From Ecdyonurus torrentis (Eukaryota > Arthropoda > Insecta > Ephemeroptera > Heptageniidae): DNA of 64,000 nt. Location: NCBI GenBank assembly GCA_949318235.1, contig OX439127.1, positions 16,365,105-16,429,104 of the forward strand. Direction: 5' to 3'. This document shows positions 26,919 to 39,070 of the stretch, piece after piece. Made by a program: the position numbers and the translations under genes. The notes under the pieces are model-generated. The model did no database searches and was not told the DNA's origin. It was given only the letters and a program-made list of their open reading frames with translations. Each line of letters starts with the position of its first letter. The first letter of the stretch is position 1.

Positions 26919-27333
26919 AAACTACTGCAACAACTTATGCATTGTTATTTTAGATACACTTCAAAATATTAATTTCCATTAATTCTTGATTAAAAATTTC
27001 TTATAGATTTTCCTATCTCAAACTATTAGACACTTTTCAGGATAATAAAAGAAAACTGTTTATAATGTGTTTAATTTTAAATATTAAACTTGAGCTTTGG
27101 AAACTTGAAAACTCTAATAAATTAGAGTTAAACTATTAAAAACAAAATTTAGCTCTCTTTCTTTAATGTTATTAGATTTATAATCAAGTTATATTATTTA
27201 ATGAAAAATTCATTAAAACATATCAAAATTTAATTTAAGTTTTATAATTACTTTGCTGTACTCTTATTTCTTTATCCGTTTTTAATCAATGTTTACAAAA
27301 GAGAATAAAAACAAAATTACATTATGATGTTCT

Positions 27334-27335
<2 letters not shown>

Positions 27336-27381
<46 letters not shown>
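27336..27381. repeat. (TA)n microsatellite
   Basis: About 22 units. Confidence 0.95.
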
Positions 27382-27385
<4 letters not shown>

Positions 27386-27480
27386 TAAAACGTTTAAGAG
27401 AAATAATTTCATTTTAAAAGTCATAAAGTTGTTAGTAATACATCACAAATTCTTTTCATAAAAAAACTCATATAAGAGTA

Positions 27481-27778
27481 ATGTGTAGATACAGAGGTAT
27501 AAGTTATTGTTGGCCAAAGTAGATGGTTAAAAAGAAGCATTATTGCTTTGGCTGTCCTCCTAGGTTTTCACACAGCAAGATCGTTAAAGACGGGGATGTA
27601 GGTATCCTAGGCATGTCGTCTTTTATAAGAACGTGTGGCACCAGTGGAACATCTAATGCAACGACAAGCATTTACCCAAGAAAAGGAGAGCAGTAAAGAG
27701 TGACCATCGTGTCCTCTCTCTCTCTCTTGTGCCTTACTATGTAGTCATTGTTTGCACAGTAAAAAATTCCAAGAAATA

Positions 27779-27833
<55 letters not shown>

Positions 27834-28323
27834 AAAAATTGACATAAAGGATTATATTAAAAACAAAATAAATAATGTCAAATTTAAAGAAATAATTTTT
27901 TTTTCTATCTTGAAATTCTTTTGGGTAATATAAAAATATCAATAATTTAATATTATATCTTGTATTATCTACCTAGGGAGTTCCTGCCAAGATTTAAGCT
28001 CCAAGGTGAATCGCCTTGTGGGTTGCATACTCAATAGCCTTTACTTGTTAAAGGTAGCAAAAACGTGATCTCTTGGCTTGTCCTTGTTCAGACGCAAGCA
28101 GTCACTACTGTTCAAGACTTCTATTCAATCCTCTCTTCCTCTCGCAACGTTGCAACTATACTTCTCCCACTCATTGCCTGTCACTGTCTCTTTTTTTGAT
28201 TACCACGCCAATCAAAAACGAAAAAAAAAAAAAAAAAAGAGGATTTTATTTTTACGTGCTCAGAATTTTTAAGCAATTGCTTCAACATTGGAAGAAAAAG
28301 GTAGGCAGTTTGCCAGTTACTTA

Positions 28324-28328
<5 letters not shown>
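27481..28328. other. Two higher-complexity islands around a GA array
   Basis: Segments 27481-27730 and 27965-28200 have mixed composition, unlike the flanking A+T-rich DNA. They contain CCTAGG strings (27569, 27607, 27972). An uninterrupted GA array occupies 27785-27831. No gene model is supported, and the plus-strand frame at 28073-28525 runs into CT and poly-A repeats. Confidence 0.4.
27785..27831. repeat. (GA)n microsatellite
   Basis: About 23 units. Confidence 0.96.

Positions 28329-28372
<44 letters not shown>
28329..28372. repeat. (CT)n microsatellite
   Basis: 22 units, then imperfect CT to about 28389. Confidence 0.96.
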
Positions 28373-28379
<7 letters not shown>

Positions 28380-28452
28380 TCTCTCTCTTATTTTGTTTCA
28401 ATTACGTCGAGTTCGATGAAAAAAAGAGAGTAAGCGACTATTGCTATTCCGA

Positions 28453-28455
<3 letters not shown>

Positions 28456-28505
<50 letters not shown>
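28456..28505. repeat. Poly(A) run, 50 nt
   Basis: The longest homopolymer in the window. No retroposon body is recognisable upstream. Confidence 0.95.
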
Positions 28506-28507
<2 letters not shown>

Positions 28508-29059
28508 AACCTCAGCAGTTGCTGATAGTGTGTAGATAGCAGAAAATAAAAGTGAAATACCATTAATGATTTTAATATTGTAATTGTAACCAAACAAAGT
28601 TTAAAACCGATAATCAAAAAGTAATATAAATGAAAACTATTTGTTTAGATACTTATTTTATTTATTATGTTGTATTTTATATGCAAAAAGAAATGTTTAA
28701 ATTTAATCAATTAATATATTCAAATAATGTTATATATACTAAAACTTTTAATTAAATATATTATTTATAAATTTAGGAAACAATTCACACAAAAACATAT
28801 AAAAAAAAGTGACAAGGATTAAAGATTTGTTACATCTAAAATAGAATCTATGTTGTTATAAATTTTAACAAAAAACTTATTGTAAAGAGACTTATGTATT
28901 CCTATCGTATTATAATAAAAACGACTATCATTTTACTGTGTATTCAGTGAAATAGTCTCTATTTTTTTCTGTATCAGCAGCCATTAGCAAACATAGCAAA
29001 AACTTAGAATTTATATTATAGAACAGTACCAAAAGCTAACTTGTGTAATGATTAGGAGT

Positions 29060-29061
<2 letters not shown>

Positions 29062-29153
<92 letters not shown>
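29062..29153. repeat. (GA)n microsatellite
   Basis: About 42 units, then an AAAG break. Confidence 0.96.
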
Positions 29154-29154
<1 letters not shown>

Positions 29155-29567
29155 CTTTACTTGCAATAAGTTTCTATTTAATATTCAAACCCTTTTAGTT
29201 AAACCTCACCTCAGAGGATAATTTCATGGTAGAAATATAATTCTAAATAAATGATAATGATGTTAATATTATTATTATACTAAAATGTATCTCATTTTAT
29301 AGTTATTATTTTTGCGGTAATAATTTACACGTACAATTATAAATTTTGTCAATGACTTGGTCATAAAATTTCACTCTACACTTTTCCATTATGATTAAAT
29401 GTAAATTGTACCATTTTTAACGATAAAATTTATTGGTATTATATATATATTATATAGAAGACTTATTTTGATGTTTTTAAATCTATGATAATTTTTTTTA
29501 TTGCTTCTGTTTTAATTTTAGAGAGGTGTACCTCAATTATTTGTTACAAATGAAAGAAAAAATATAT

Positions 29568-29675
<108 letters not shown>

Positions 29676-32531
29676 CTTTGAAACTGGTAATCCTTTCATT
29701 CATAGGATTTATTTCTCTTTTTCGATTGAACTCCATACGTCCAACAAGGCTATAGGATCAATTTAAGCTTATGTAGAATACAGCCCAGATAAAAACATTT
29801 TCTCTTTATACTGAGTAGAAATTCCTCACTAAGTTTTTCCCCTACTCCAAAAAAAAAAAAAAAAAAAGTAAACGGCAAAAAATACATATAAAAAACTAAT
29901 GCCCACAACATTAATGTGGATGGGTAGCAAAGAATAAATAAATAACAGCTAGGGAATTGTATTTTTTATAAAAAATGTAGTGTGTAAAGTTTTCCTCTTC
30001 TTCTTACGGATTGTAAGTGACGTCACTGCGGTTTTACTATAGAAATATAGAATGAAATATAACTTTACACTCGTTTTATTTAATACTGTAATAGAAAAAA
30101 AGAGAGGAAAAAACTGATTTAATCTTAGAGAGAGAGAGAGAGAATACTCTTATTTATTATGATGTGAAACCAACCAGAATCTTTTGGATTTTCCAATATA
30201 AAACTTTTGCAAGGAACAGATTAGAAATTCGAAATTGGATTTGAAAGAAAAATAATATATATATTTCATTTCTACTCAAAGAATGATAACTGTAAAAATT
30301 TATAGTGCGGTAATTGTTGATAATATTTATGATCCAAGAACATCAATGCATTTCTATAAGACCCTCCTGTTGGAATTCTATTCTTTTCTCTTAAAGTTGA
30401 TAATTTTTATATTCTTAATAAAAATACGCATTTATATTAATTGTATATAATTTTTTTTATTTTAAAATTATTATTGAAATTTTTAAAAAAAAAATCTTAA
30501 TTTAAAATGTATTTGCAAAATGAACCCATGATTATAAATTCTTTTTGTAATTTTTCACGCATCAGATAATTCATTTATTTTATAATTTATTCAAAACAAA
30601 TACAAATTTATGTTATGGGTCATAAAATTTTTAGTTTTCATATTTTTAGTTCGGATAATAAATTATCTAATAGAATATACAAATACACCCTTTTTTTTTG
30701 TATGACGATGAAAATTTATGGTTTAGTTGAGACCGATTGGATAATTGTTTTATTATTTCATGGTTTTGAAATAAGTTAATTATATTATGTACTTAACAAT
30801 TCACTATGTACAGTACAATACATTATATTATTTAAATTGATATTATGAAATGAAAATTTTTATTATATGTTATACTAATGCAAGTACTGCAGTAATTCAA
30901 TATCTGTATATGCAGTTAGTTTAATAATTAATTATAAGCTTCAAATAATATATTTCATTAAAAAAGTATTTATTATAATTCTATTATATATACACATAGT
31001 TTTTATTTGTATTATTTTATTATTTGTAAAAAAAATTAATTATAATATTCAGGCAATATTTTGAAAAAAAAAAAAAAAAAGTTATATACACCTAATTATT
31101 CATTTCCATATCAATACATACATTACTAAGAATTTATACTGTGGGTTTATTTATATGGGTGTAAAAAAAAGTAGTTATTTTTTTATATTAAAATTTGCAT
31201 AGTGAAAACTATAATTTTACGCTATACTGAAGTTATGTATTTCATGTTTATATTAACGTTTTCATTATATTCAGTTTACATAAGTTACTACATATATTCA
31301 AATGCCTAACTTGAAACTATAATAAGTAAATATTGATACTCAGTGCATACAAATCAAACGAAGAGTAAATTATTACTAATAAATAAATAAATTATATATA
31401 GCAAAGGGAGTATTTATATAGTGAACATTTTAACACTAAAGAAATGTTTGCAGATACTAAACAAAACTAATTAGAATATATTTAATAATAATTATAATAA
31501 TAAGTAACTTAATTAAGGCATTTTTGAGGGTTTGACAGCTCTATTTTACAAAGCCTTAGCCACAACATTACATTAGAATGTTATGTAAGCAAAAAGTTAA
31601 TAAAACAAAGAGATATGTATTGCAGAAATAATTAACATGAGATATTATACTGATATTTCAATGTTTACTTTGTTTATAAAATTATTTTGGTTGTATGTAA
31701 ACATTTTATACACATTATTAATAGAAGTATGAATTATATGTCTGTACTTAAGCTCCTTTAGTATTATAATTGATTGAAAATATCATCTTTTATCAAATAA
31801 TGAAATAAATTGTGCAAAGGTAAAATGTTCATTATAGCGTAGCGTGAATTATCAAGTTTACTTTTTTAGTAAAATAAATTATAAAATCGCTTGCTAAACT
31901 CGTGAAGTGGATTATTTATGGAAGTATCCTGAATAGTATGCAAATTGTCGGACATATGTGATCATCTGGTTGCATAACTCATAGCTATTGCAGGCGGCAG
32001 CACTAACGATTGCTATAAAAGTGAGTCGCATCATATAATATAGTAAGAAACTTTTCACACTTGGAATATTTGCTTTAAACTCTAAACCTTTTTCTTTTGC
32101 AATTCTTTCAAGCTTTCATATAAATTAAAAGGAAGTTTATCACATCTTACTTTACAAGTAACAAGATATATTATCTATTTAATAAATCTTTCTCTTTCTC
32201 TCTCTCTCGCATACACACACACAAACACACACTTTTATACCTGCTTTATTGATTGTATCTTAGTTGGGTAAAAACTTTCAAAATATTAAAACTTTAAATA
32301 AAAAATAATGGGGACTGATACATTAAACGAAAAAGAATGATGAAATAAAATATTTTATGTTCTAAAATCAGATTTTTTTTTTCGTCTTCTTCTTCTTTTG
32401 CGATGCAAAACTTTGATCTGATATGTATCTTAAATAAAAAATTATGGATACTAAAATGTAGCAAGAACTCAGTTCAAAGTAAATATGAAAATGATATGAG
32501 CATCGTTATATATTCAATTCTTTTGTATAGT

Positions 32532-32534
<3 letters not shown>

Positions 32535-32590
<56 letters not shown>

Positions 32591-32598
32591 CCTCCCTC
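32535..32598. repeat. (CT)n-(CCCT)n compound microsatellite
   Basis: 26 CT units passing into about three CCCT units. Confidence 0.95.
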
Positions 32599-33244
32599 TC
32601 GGGAGAGTTTCATTTGAGTGAAGTTAAAGACATTCAAATATACTATTGTGAATGCTTCATTATATTATGTATGTATAAAGTGAAATCCCTTGACAATATA
32701 TTTTCTTCGTTTTATATATTGTGTAACAAGAATATAAAATTTAAATCTTTATATATAGCTTATTATTTTTAAATAACAATATTGTTGTATTTGAAATATA
32801 TTTTATTCTCACAGTATACAATAATGAACAATATTTCATGAATCAAGGCTATCATTTTTCTGTGTAGGATAAATTTGAAGATAATATTCAATTTTGTGTA
32901 TTTTTATTTTTAGAAAAAAAAAAAAAAAAAAAAAAAAGTCTCTTGTGTATATATTTCCCTGTTTTATTATTTGTCTTTTTCGTGTTCTAGAAACATTAAT
33001 TTGTTTGTGCATGTGTGTTTATTTAATAAAATATTTATTATTAGCTTGAATGTATGTGAATTACTTTACAAGTCGTAGAAAAAAATATATAATAAAAACT
33101 TTCATTTGTATATAAAAAAATTATTTTAAGGAAAAATTGATATTTTTATTTATTATACACGAAAAAATTGCACAAGGCAAAGATATCAAAATAAAATTAT
33201 AATTAAATAATTTAATTATAAATCGTAATATATTTATTATATTA

Positions 33245-33296
33245 TAAGACATATTTATGAATATCAAAATTAAGACATATTTATGAATATCAAAAT
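33245..33296. repeat. Perfect 26-bp tandem duplication
   Basis: The unit beginning TAAGACATATTTATGAATAT is repeated exactly twice head to tail (33245-33270, 33271-33296). This looks like a recent local duplication. Confidence 0.95.
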
Positions 33297-33438
33297 TTAG
33301 CAATTTATAAGATATATTATGCTGTTATGCTACACAAATTATTATATAAAATTTTCGATTTGCTTCTTGTTTTAAAAGATATCTATCTACCTTCAATTAA
33401 TAATTTTCTTTTAGAGAGAGAAATCAAGAGAGAGAAAT

Positions 33439-33440
<2 letters not shown>

Positions 33441-33491
<51 letters not shown>
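33441..33491. repeat. (GA)n microsatellite
   Basis: About 25 units, with purine-rich imperfect flanks on both sides (33413-33509). Confidence 0.95.
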
Positions 33492-33498
<7 letters not shown>

Positions 33499-34700
33499 AG
33501 AAAAGAGAGAATTCAAGTCCATTCACACATTGATTCTTCAGCAGAAGTGATTAATTAAAAAAAAAATGACGTTTCAGATAATAAATTTGCTTACTCTGCA
33601 TGTAACTTAAAATAAAAGATTGTTATATTCTAAAAATGAAATTTGATGATGTTAAAATATAAAATTTAGTTCATACCTTTATAATTAATATTTCTTTATA
33701 AATATATGAAAGAAAAATTCTTATTATATCAAATTTTTGTCTTAATTAAAATTCATAAACTTTATTAAAATTATTGTATTTTATTTTTTAAATTTAATAA
33801 AAGTGTAAATATAATAAAATAAAGGAATTTATAAATGATATTTCTTTATATTCTCTTAGCCTTACATATTTTATTTGTAAAATATTTTTTATAATATAAT
33901 AATAATCTTTATTGTATATTTGTGATAAAAGCAAACTCTAAGATAAATGAAAACATAAAAGAAGTCTTGTTAAGACATCAAACAATATGCATAAAAAATA
34001 TGACGAACGTGTTGAGCATTAATAAGAATTCTATTGTTCACTTTTATATTGTATTGAGTTTATTTGTTCAATTAAAATAAATCTTCCTTTAATATAAGAA
34101 CTATAAATATTATTCTATTAAGAGTTTATATATCTATTTGCCCTAAAAAACAATAAAAAAAAACTTAAAAAATTCTCATGGGCCATGTAATGAAATACGT
34201 GAAATCACTTTTTTTTTCTACCTCTTTCTCTGCATCATCTTGAAGAAAAGATGTGATAATGCATATTTGCACTGATTTAAAATAGTTTACAATGATGAGA
34301 ACGCAGTACGTAAACATACAACAGCTCATATTTCATATAGTCTTAACGTACGCATATTCACAGGTATTCTGTGCTCGATTTACATAATATTACAAAAATA
34401 TTATTGGATATCTTTCATTGAAATATTTTAATAAAATATAAAATTACATTTATGCAAATGTTTCAAGGGAACAATCACAAAGAATGATTCGTGGGAAAGT
34501 ATACACAGTCCACCTGGAGCTTTGTTCTTCCTCTAGTATATATATACTATAAATAAAAAATTACATAATAATTTTTTATATATGAAGCATTGAATATAGC
34601 AGCAACTCAAATAGAACGAACAAAAGTTTATATCAAAAGATCAAGCAAAACGCCAAGTTGAATTAAACGTTGTGTCTGTTAACAAAACATTTTTTAATGA

Positions 34701-34703
<3 letters not shown>

Positions 34704-34738
<35 letters not shown>
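34704..34738. repeat. (CT)n microsatellite
   Basis: About 17 units followed by pyrimidine-rich sequence to 34800. Confidence 0.95.
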
Positions 34739-34740
<2 letters not shown>

Positions 34741-35417
34741 ATCTTTCCTTTTCCGTTCACTTTCTTTATTTTTTTTCTCTTTCTGTCTTTCTTTTTATTT
34801 AGATTTTTGTTTCATTAATATTAATTAAAATTCAACAACAAAATAAGAGGATATAAATTAAAATAAATTGGTGTATAAAAGAATTGTATATTGGACAAAA
34901 AAAATGGATCTTTGTGTCGCTTACTAATAAAATAATTACGTATTCTCAACAATTAGTCGATATGTCTGGTGCAAAAAAAAACAGGACTTACTTATTAGTA
35001 AATTAATCATTCATATAATATACAAGACTTTTAAATAAATTAAAAAGTAATTAAATTAGCAGCTAAATTAGTTACTTTCATTTCATATGCTTATAAAATT
35101 ACAATAATTTATTGATGTAGCTGTAACTTTTTTTTTTTTTTATACACATATTGTATAATTTATACTTTATACTTCATAATATGTATGAAGAAATCAATAT
35201 TTATAAGTAAAAAACAACATCTATTAAAATAAATCTTATATAATTTCATGCAAATTAGAGAGAAATTTTTCATTCTTTACTAAAGTGAGCTGAAAATGGC
35301 TGCTGCAAAAATAATTCCTTTAAGAATGTTTAAACATAGCAAGAAAGAAAAAAATGGTCCCAGGTGTTCATGAAAAACTTAAAAGTGCTTTCTATACATT
35401 GTTGGAAAGATAGATGT

Positions 35418-35422
<5 letters not shown>

Positions 35423-35511
<89 letters not shown>
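35423..35511. repeat. (GA)n microsatellite
   Basis: 44 uninterrupted units. Confidence 0.97.
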
Positions 35512-35514
<3 letters not shown>

Positions 35515-36130
35515 AAATTATTAGTTGAAATAAAATTCTGCGCTTGGATGGTTTACTTGCCGTATGGAATTTTTTTTAAGTGCACTCCCTTCACCTACTT
35601 TAGATAAAGAAAAAAAAATGTATAAAGAAATCATCCCACAAGTCATGGAACGGAAATCTAGATGTTTACTTAACCATGTAACCAAAGTCTAAAAAGGAAA
35701 TTTAAGGAAATCTTTTATGAAATCTTATAATATCTCTTATAAATTTAATTTAAATGAATATTCATTCAAACCACTAATTTATTTACATACTTCAATCATT
35801 AGCGATAAAGAAGAAGAAGAGAGAGAGAGAGGAGAAAAAAGGCTGAGAAGAGAAGATGGAGAGTAAAATTTAGAAGTTAGTAAACGTGTAACTGCGGTAA
35901 AAGGTTGAAGTTCAATATTTAACGTTCGTGGCATCAAATAAATTAATCATTTCCCTTTCTGCGACATGGCCAAGCAATACTCATTTGCTTACTAACCTAT
36001 GCGTACACATTACGTAAATTTAACGAGGGCTCAAGTGAAGTGAGAGTCAAACATATACATAAACATCTTTTGCCTCACATAGAAATTCAGTTTCCAATTC
36101 TATAAATTTTCCACAGCAATAGTATTGCAA

Positions 36131-36131
<1 letters not shown>

Positions 36132-36213
<82 letters not shown>
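36132..36213. repeat. (TA)n microsatellite
   Basis: About 41 units. Confidence 0.97.
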
Positions 36214-36216
<3 letters not shown>

Positions 36217-36326
36217 ATTTAATTTCAAACTTTTAAAATATTTTTTTCTTTCTTTCTTTTCGTCAGTTGTTTATCATTTAACATCCATTTCAATTTACAT
36301 TTAAAATTAATTTATTTTTTCCTTCT

Positions 36327-36330
<4 letters not shown>

Positions 36331-36358
<28 letters not shown>
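36331..36358. repeat. (CT)n microsatellite
   Basis: 14 units. Confidence 0.95.
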
Positions 36359-36361
<3 letters not shown>

Positions 36362-36929
36362 GTTCTTTACTAAAACAAACATGATTTTGTTTACGATTAT
36401 GACGACTTATTTTATAAAATGAAAAGATTTTAGAAAGCATCAGAGAAATAATAATAATAAAATACTCTCACTTGAAAATAAGTTAAATAAGAGATGAAAA
36501 TTAAAGTATAAGCATTCACAATTTCGGCTTGGAATGACAAAGAATAAAACTTTTCTAACAAATTGTTACAGCTTTACTTGAAAAACAACAAATTTTATCT
36601 TTCTTATTTTATAGAATTAAAAAATAATAATAAACAGATTATTATTTTAATGTTCATTTTAAGTAAACTTAAATAATAATAATAAAAACCTACAATACTG
36701 AATTTTTTATAAATTTTATTTTCGAGTGTTTTTTAGCGGTTATTATATTCACATTTAAAAATAATTATAACGTCACAATAAGAGAGAGAGAGAGAGAAAG
36801 TATAAAAATAAAAATAAATTGTATATGTGTGAAACAAATTGAAATAAATTAATATTTAATTAGTTTAACGGAAGTTACAGAGTAAGCAGTGAGTTTGTAT
36901 AATGTAATGAGTTTTGTACGTACACAAGT

Positions 36930-37370
36930 GAGTGCAATGAGTTGCAATTTTTAAAGCTTACTCGTGTGTCTGCTGGTCTGCTTTCCTGTCAGACTTGAGT
37001 TGTTGTAGAAAGACTCGGGTGAGCAGATGGCCACAACTTTCTATACACATAACCACCATTCTCTCACCCTTAAGGCTTGCTACTCAGTCTCCATACTCGA
37101 GGTCACGCACTAAAAGCAAAGGGGTTTGGGGGGTTGGTGGTACTCTCTCTCTTTCTCTCTCTAACCTTACTGACCGGCATACAAAGAGAGTAGTGGTGAG
37201 GAACAAGCAAGCGAACATAAACCGCGAACGGTAGCAACACAGTACGTGTCTTACATACAGATTACTTCCCACATTACTCCCCATGCCCCCCTTTTTTTCC
37301 CCCCATTCTCTCTTCCACCCACCAATTTTTCCTCTTTCATCTCTCTCTCTCTCATGGTGTAGTTACATCA
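36930..37370. other. Higher-G+C island
   Basis: The least A+T-rich ~400 bp in this part of the window, with a G run near 37125 and a C-rich stretch at 37284-37320. Reading frames of about 65-80 codons on both strands overlap each other and contain repeat-derived residues, so neither is credible. It could be a promoter, an untranslated first exon or a conserved noncoding element. Confidence 0.4.
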
Positions 37371-38780
37371 CCAGGTTAAACGTAAGATGTTTTAACTTAA
37401 TCTATATGTATATTTATAACAAAAATAAGAAATGATATTTTGTTTATAAAATTGAAATTGGAATTCTGTGGCTAAAACAACAACTACCGTCATGTTATTT
37501 TATAAAAACTATTACTGCTAAGGATGTTTGAATATATTGAGCTTTACTCAAATACATACAATTATACACGCCGCGTTGTCATAGAATTAGTTGCACCTAA
37601 AATACAGTCTTGAAAATGTTATATGTATTCTCTGTGTGCATTTTATTGAATCGTCGTTCGTATATATTCTAAATTGTAATCCCTATAATATTTGACAAAT
37701 AGTTAAATGACAAACAAGATAAACGTAAAGTTTATAAACTATGACTATTATACCTATTTTATTGAAATAATTTTTGTTTGTTGCAACATCAAATATTCCC
37801 CATGAACAAAATGATTGATTTTTGGAACTATTTGATAGGGAGAAAATTGTCAAAGGAAAAGAAGGAACATTTCTCAAAAGCATTTTCTTGCATCGCTAGC
37901 ATAGACGTTGTCTGAGAGTGAGATTACGAACTTCAAGTTGGATAAAGGCGAGAAACGAGAGAGAGAGAGTAGTAGTAGAATAGAGAGAAAGAGAGAGGGG
38001 ACAGAGAAGGGTATAGAGGAGAGAAAGTGTGCGTCAAAGAAGAAATGGGATTCACTTTGAAATCATTTGAAGCTTGCAGATGTAACCAATTAAATTTATC
38101 GTTAACACATCTGCTGATGTTTGAGCTTTCTCATTCAAATTTTTAATTCACTTGAAAAATAATTTTTTCCTCTTCAACAATTTGATAGCAAAAAAAAAAC
38201 TGAATAGTTCCCCCATAAAGTTGAATACTCTGTGAAGTTGATTTTTTTTTTTTTTTTTTTTTTTTTACTATACGCAATCTCTCAGTATTAATCATGAAGA
38301 AAAATGAACATTCATATCCGTCAAAGGTTTTGATTTAAAAGTATGTGCATTTTTAAATACTAAAATTCAATAGTTTTAAATTAAAATGCGTTTGTGAGAT
38401 AAAAAATAATCCTAATTGCACGTAGTTCATTCAGAATTTTTTATAAAAAAAAAAGTCTTATTTTCTTACAAAATTTATTCTACACTTTTTTTCTAGTGAA
38501 TATGAGAAGTTATTAAATTACATTTTCTCGCCGTAAATCCATATTTTTGCATGATGTGATGTTACAATAATATATTTCTTTTGAAATGTAATAAAATTAC
38601 ATTTTTTTTCCATTTTCTTTATCCGTCTTTTTACATAACTCTTAATATATTATAATCATAATCATAATATTATTTATTCTGTGGTGTCTTTTATATTGTA
38701 AGTTACATGAAATTTTTATTTAACACTTTTATTTTGTTCAGTTCTTTCACTTTTCATTTTATTTTGAGTTACCGTTTCAT
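37371..38780. other. Spacer
   Basis: A purine-rich stretch at 37955-38045 contains several GAGA motifs. A T25 run lies at 38242-38266. Nothing gene-like is seen. Confidence 0.5.
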
Positions 38781-39070
38781 ACATGAAGTATGTTGTTGCA
38801 TTATATTACACACAGTATAGAAACATTATGGCAAGGTAGAGGCAAACGACAAACAATAGCACACAGCGAGCTACATTATAGCAGAACAATGCTACAGGGC
38901 GATAATGGGTGGTTGCCGAGGGTGGTGTCTTGTTTTCAGTCAGAGAAAGCAATACAAGCAAGAAGTAAAAGCCCTGTGTTTGCCGCCATACATACAAACC
39001 GGAGGCAAAGCAACGCAAACCTATGGCCTAAAGCAAGTTAATAAACGATTCATATTATACTACTGTTTGT
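38781..39070. other. Higher-G+C island with overlapping open frames
   Basis: About 280 bp of mixed composition. Three frames are open at once (plus 38790-39041, plus 38905-39096, minus 38806-39018). That points to local base composition rather than one coding frame, and none shows a recognisable domain. It contains CCGCCATAC (38983-38991), a PHO/YY1-type GCCAT core, which recurs in the island at 46.8-47.05 kb. Confidence 0.4.

Larger units (their letters stand above)
32599..35422. other. A+T-rich spacer
   Basis: Contains the 26-bp tandem duplication, a GA array and a CT array (listed), and an A23 run at 32915-32937. Nothing gene-like is seen. Confidence 0.55.
35512..36929. other. Spacer with TA and CT arrays
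   Basis: Apart from the listed arrays, short GA tracts lie at 35818-35831 and 36781-36799. No exon-like sequence is seen. Confidence 0.55.

Noticed and set aside
28073..28525. 150-codon plus-strand frame
   Set aside because: Runs through a CT array and ends in a 50-nt poly(A) run (lysine tract). The non-repeat part has no domain.
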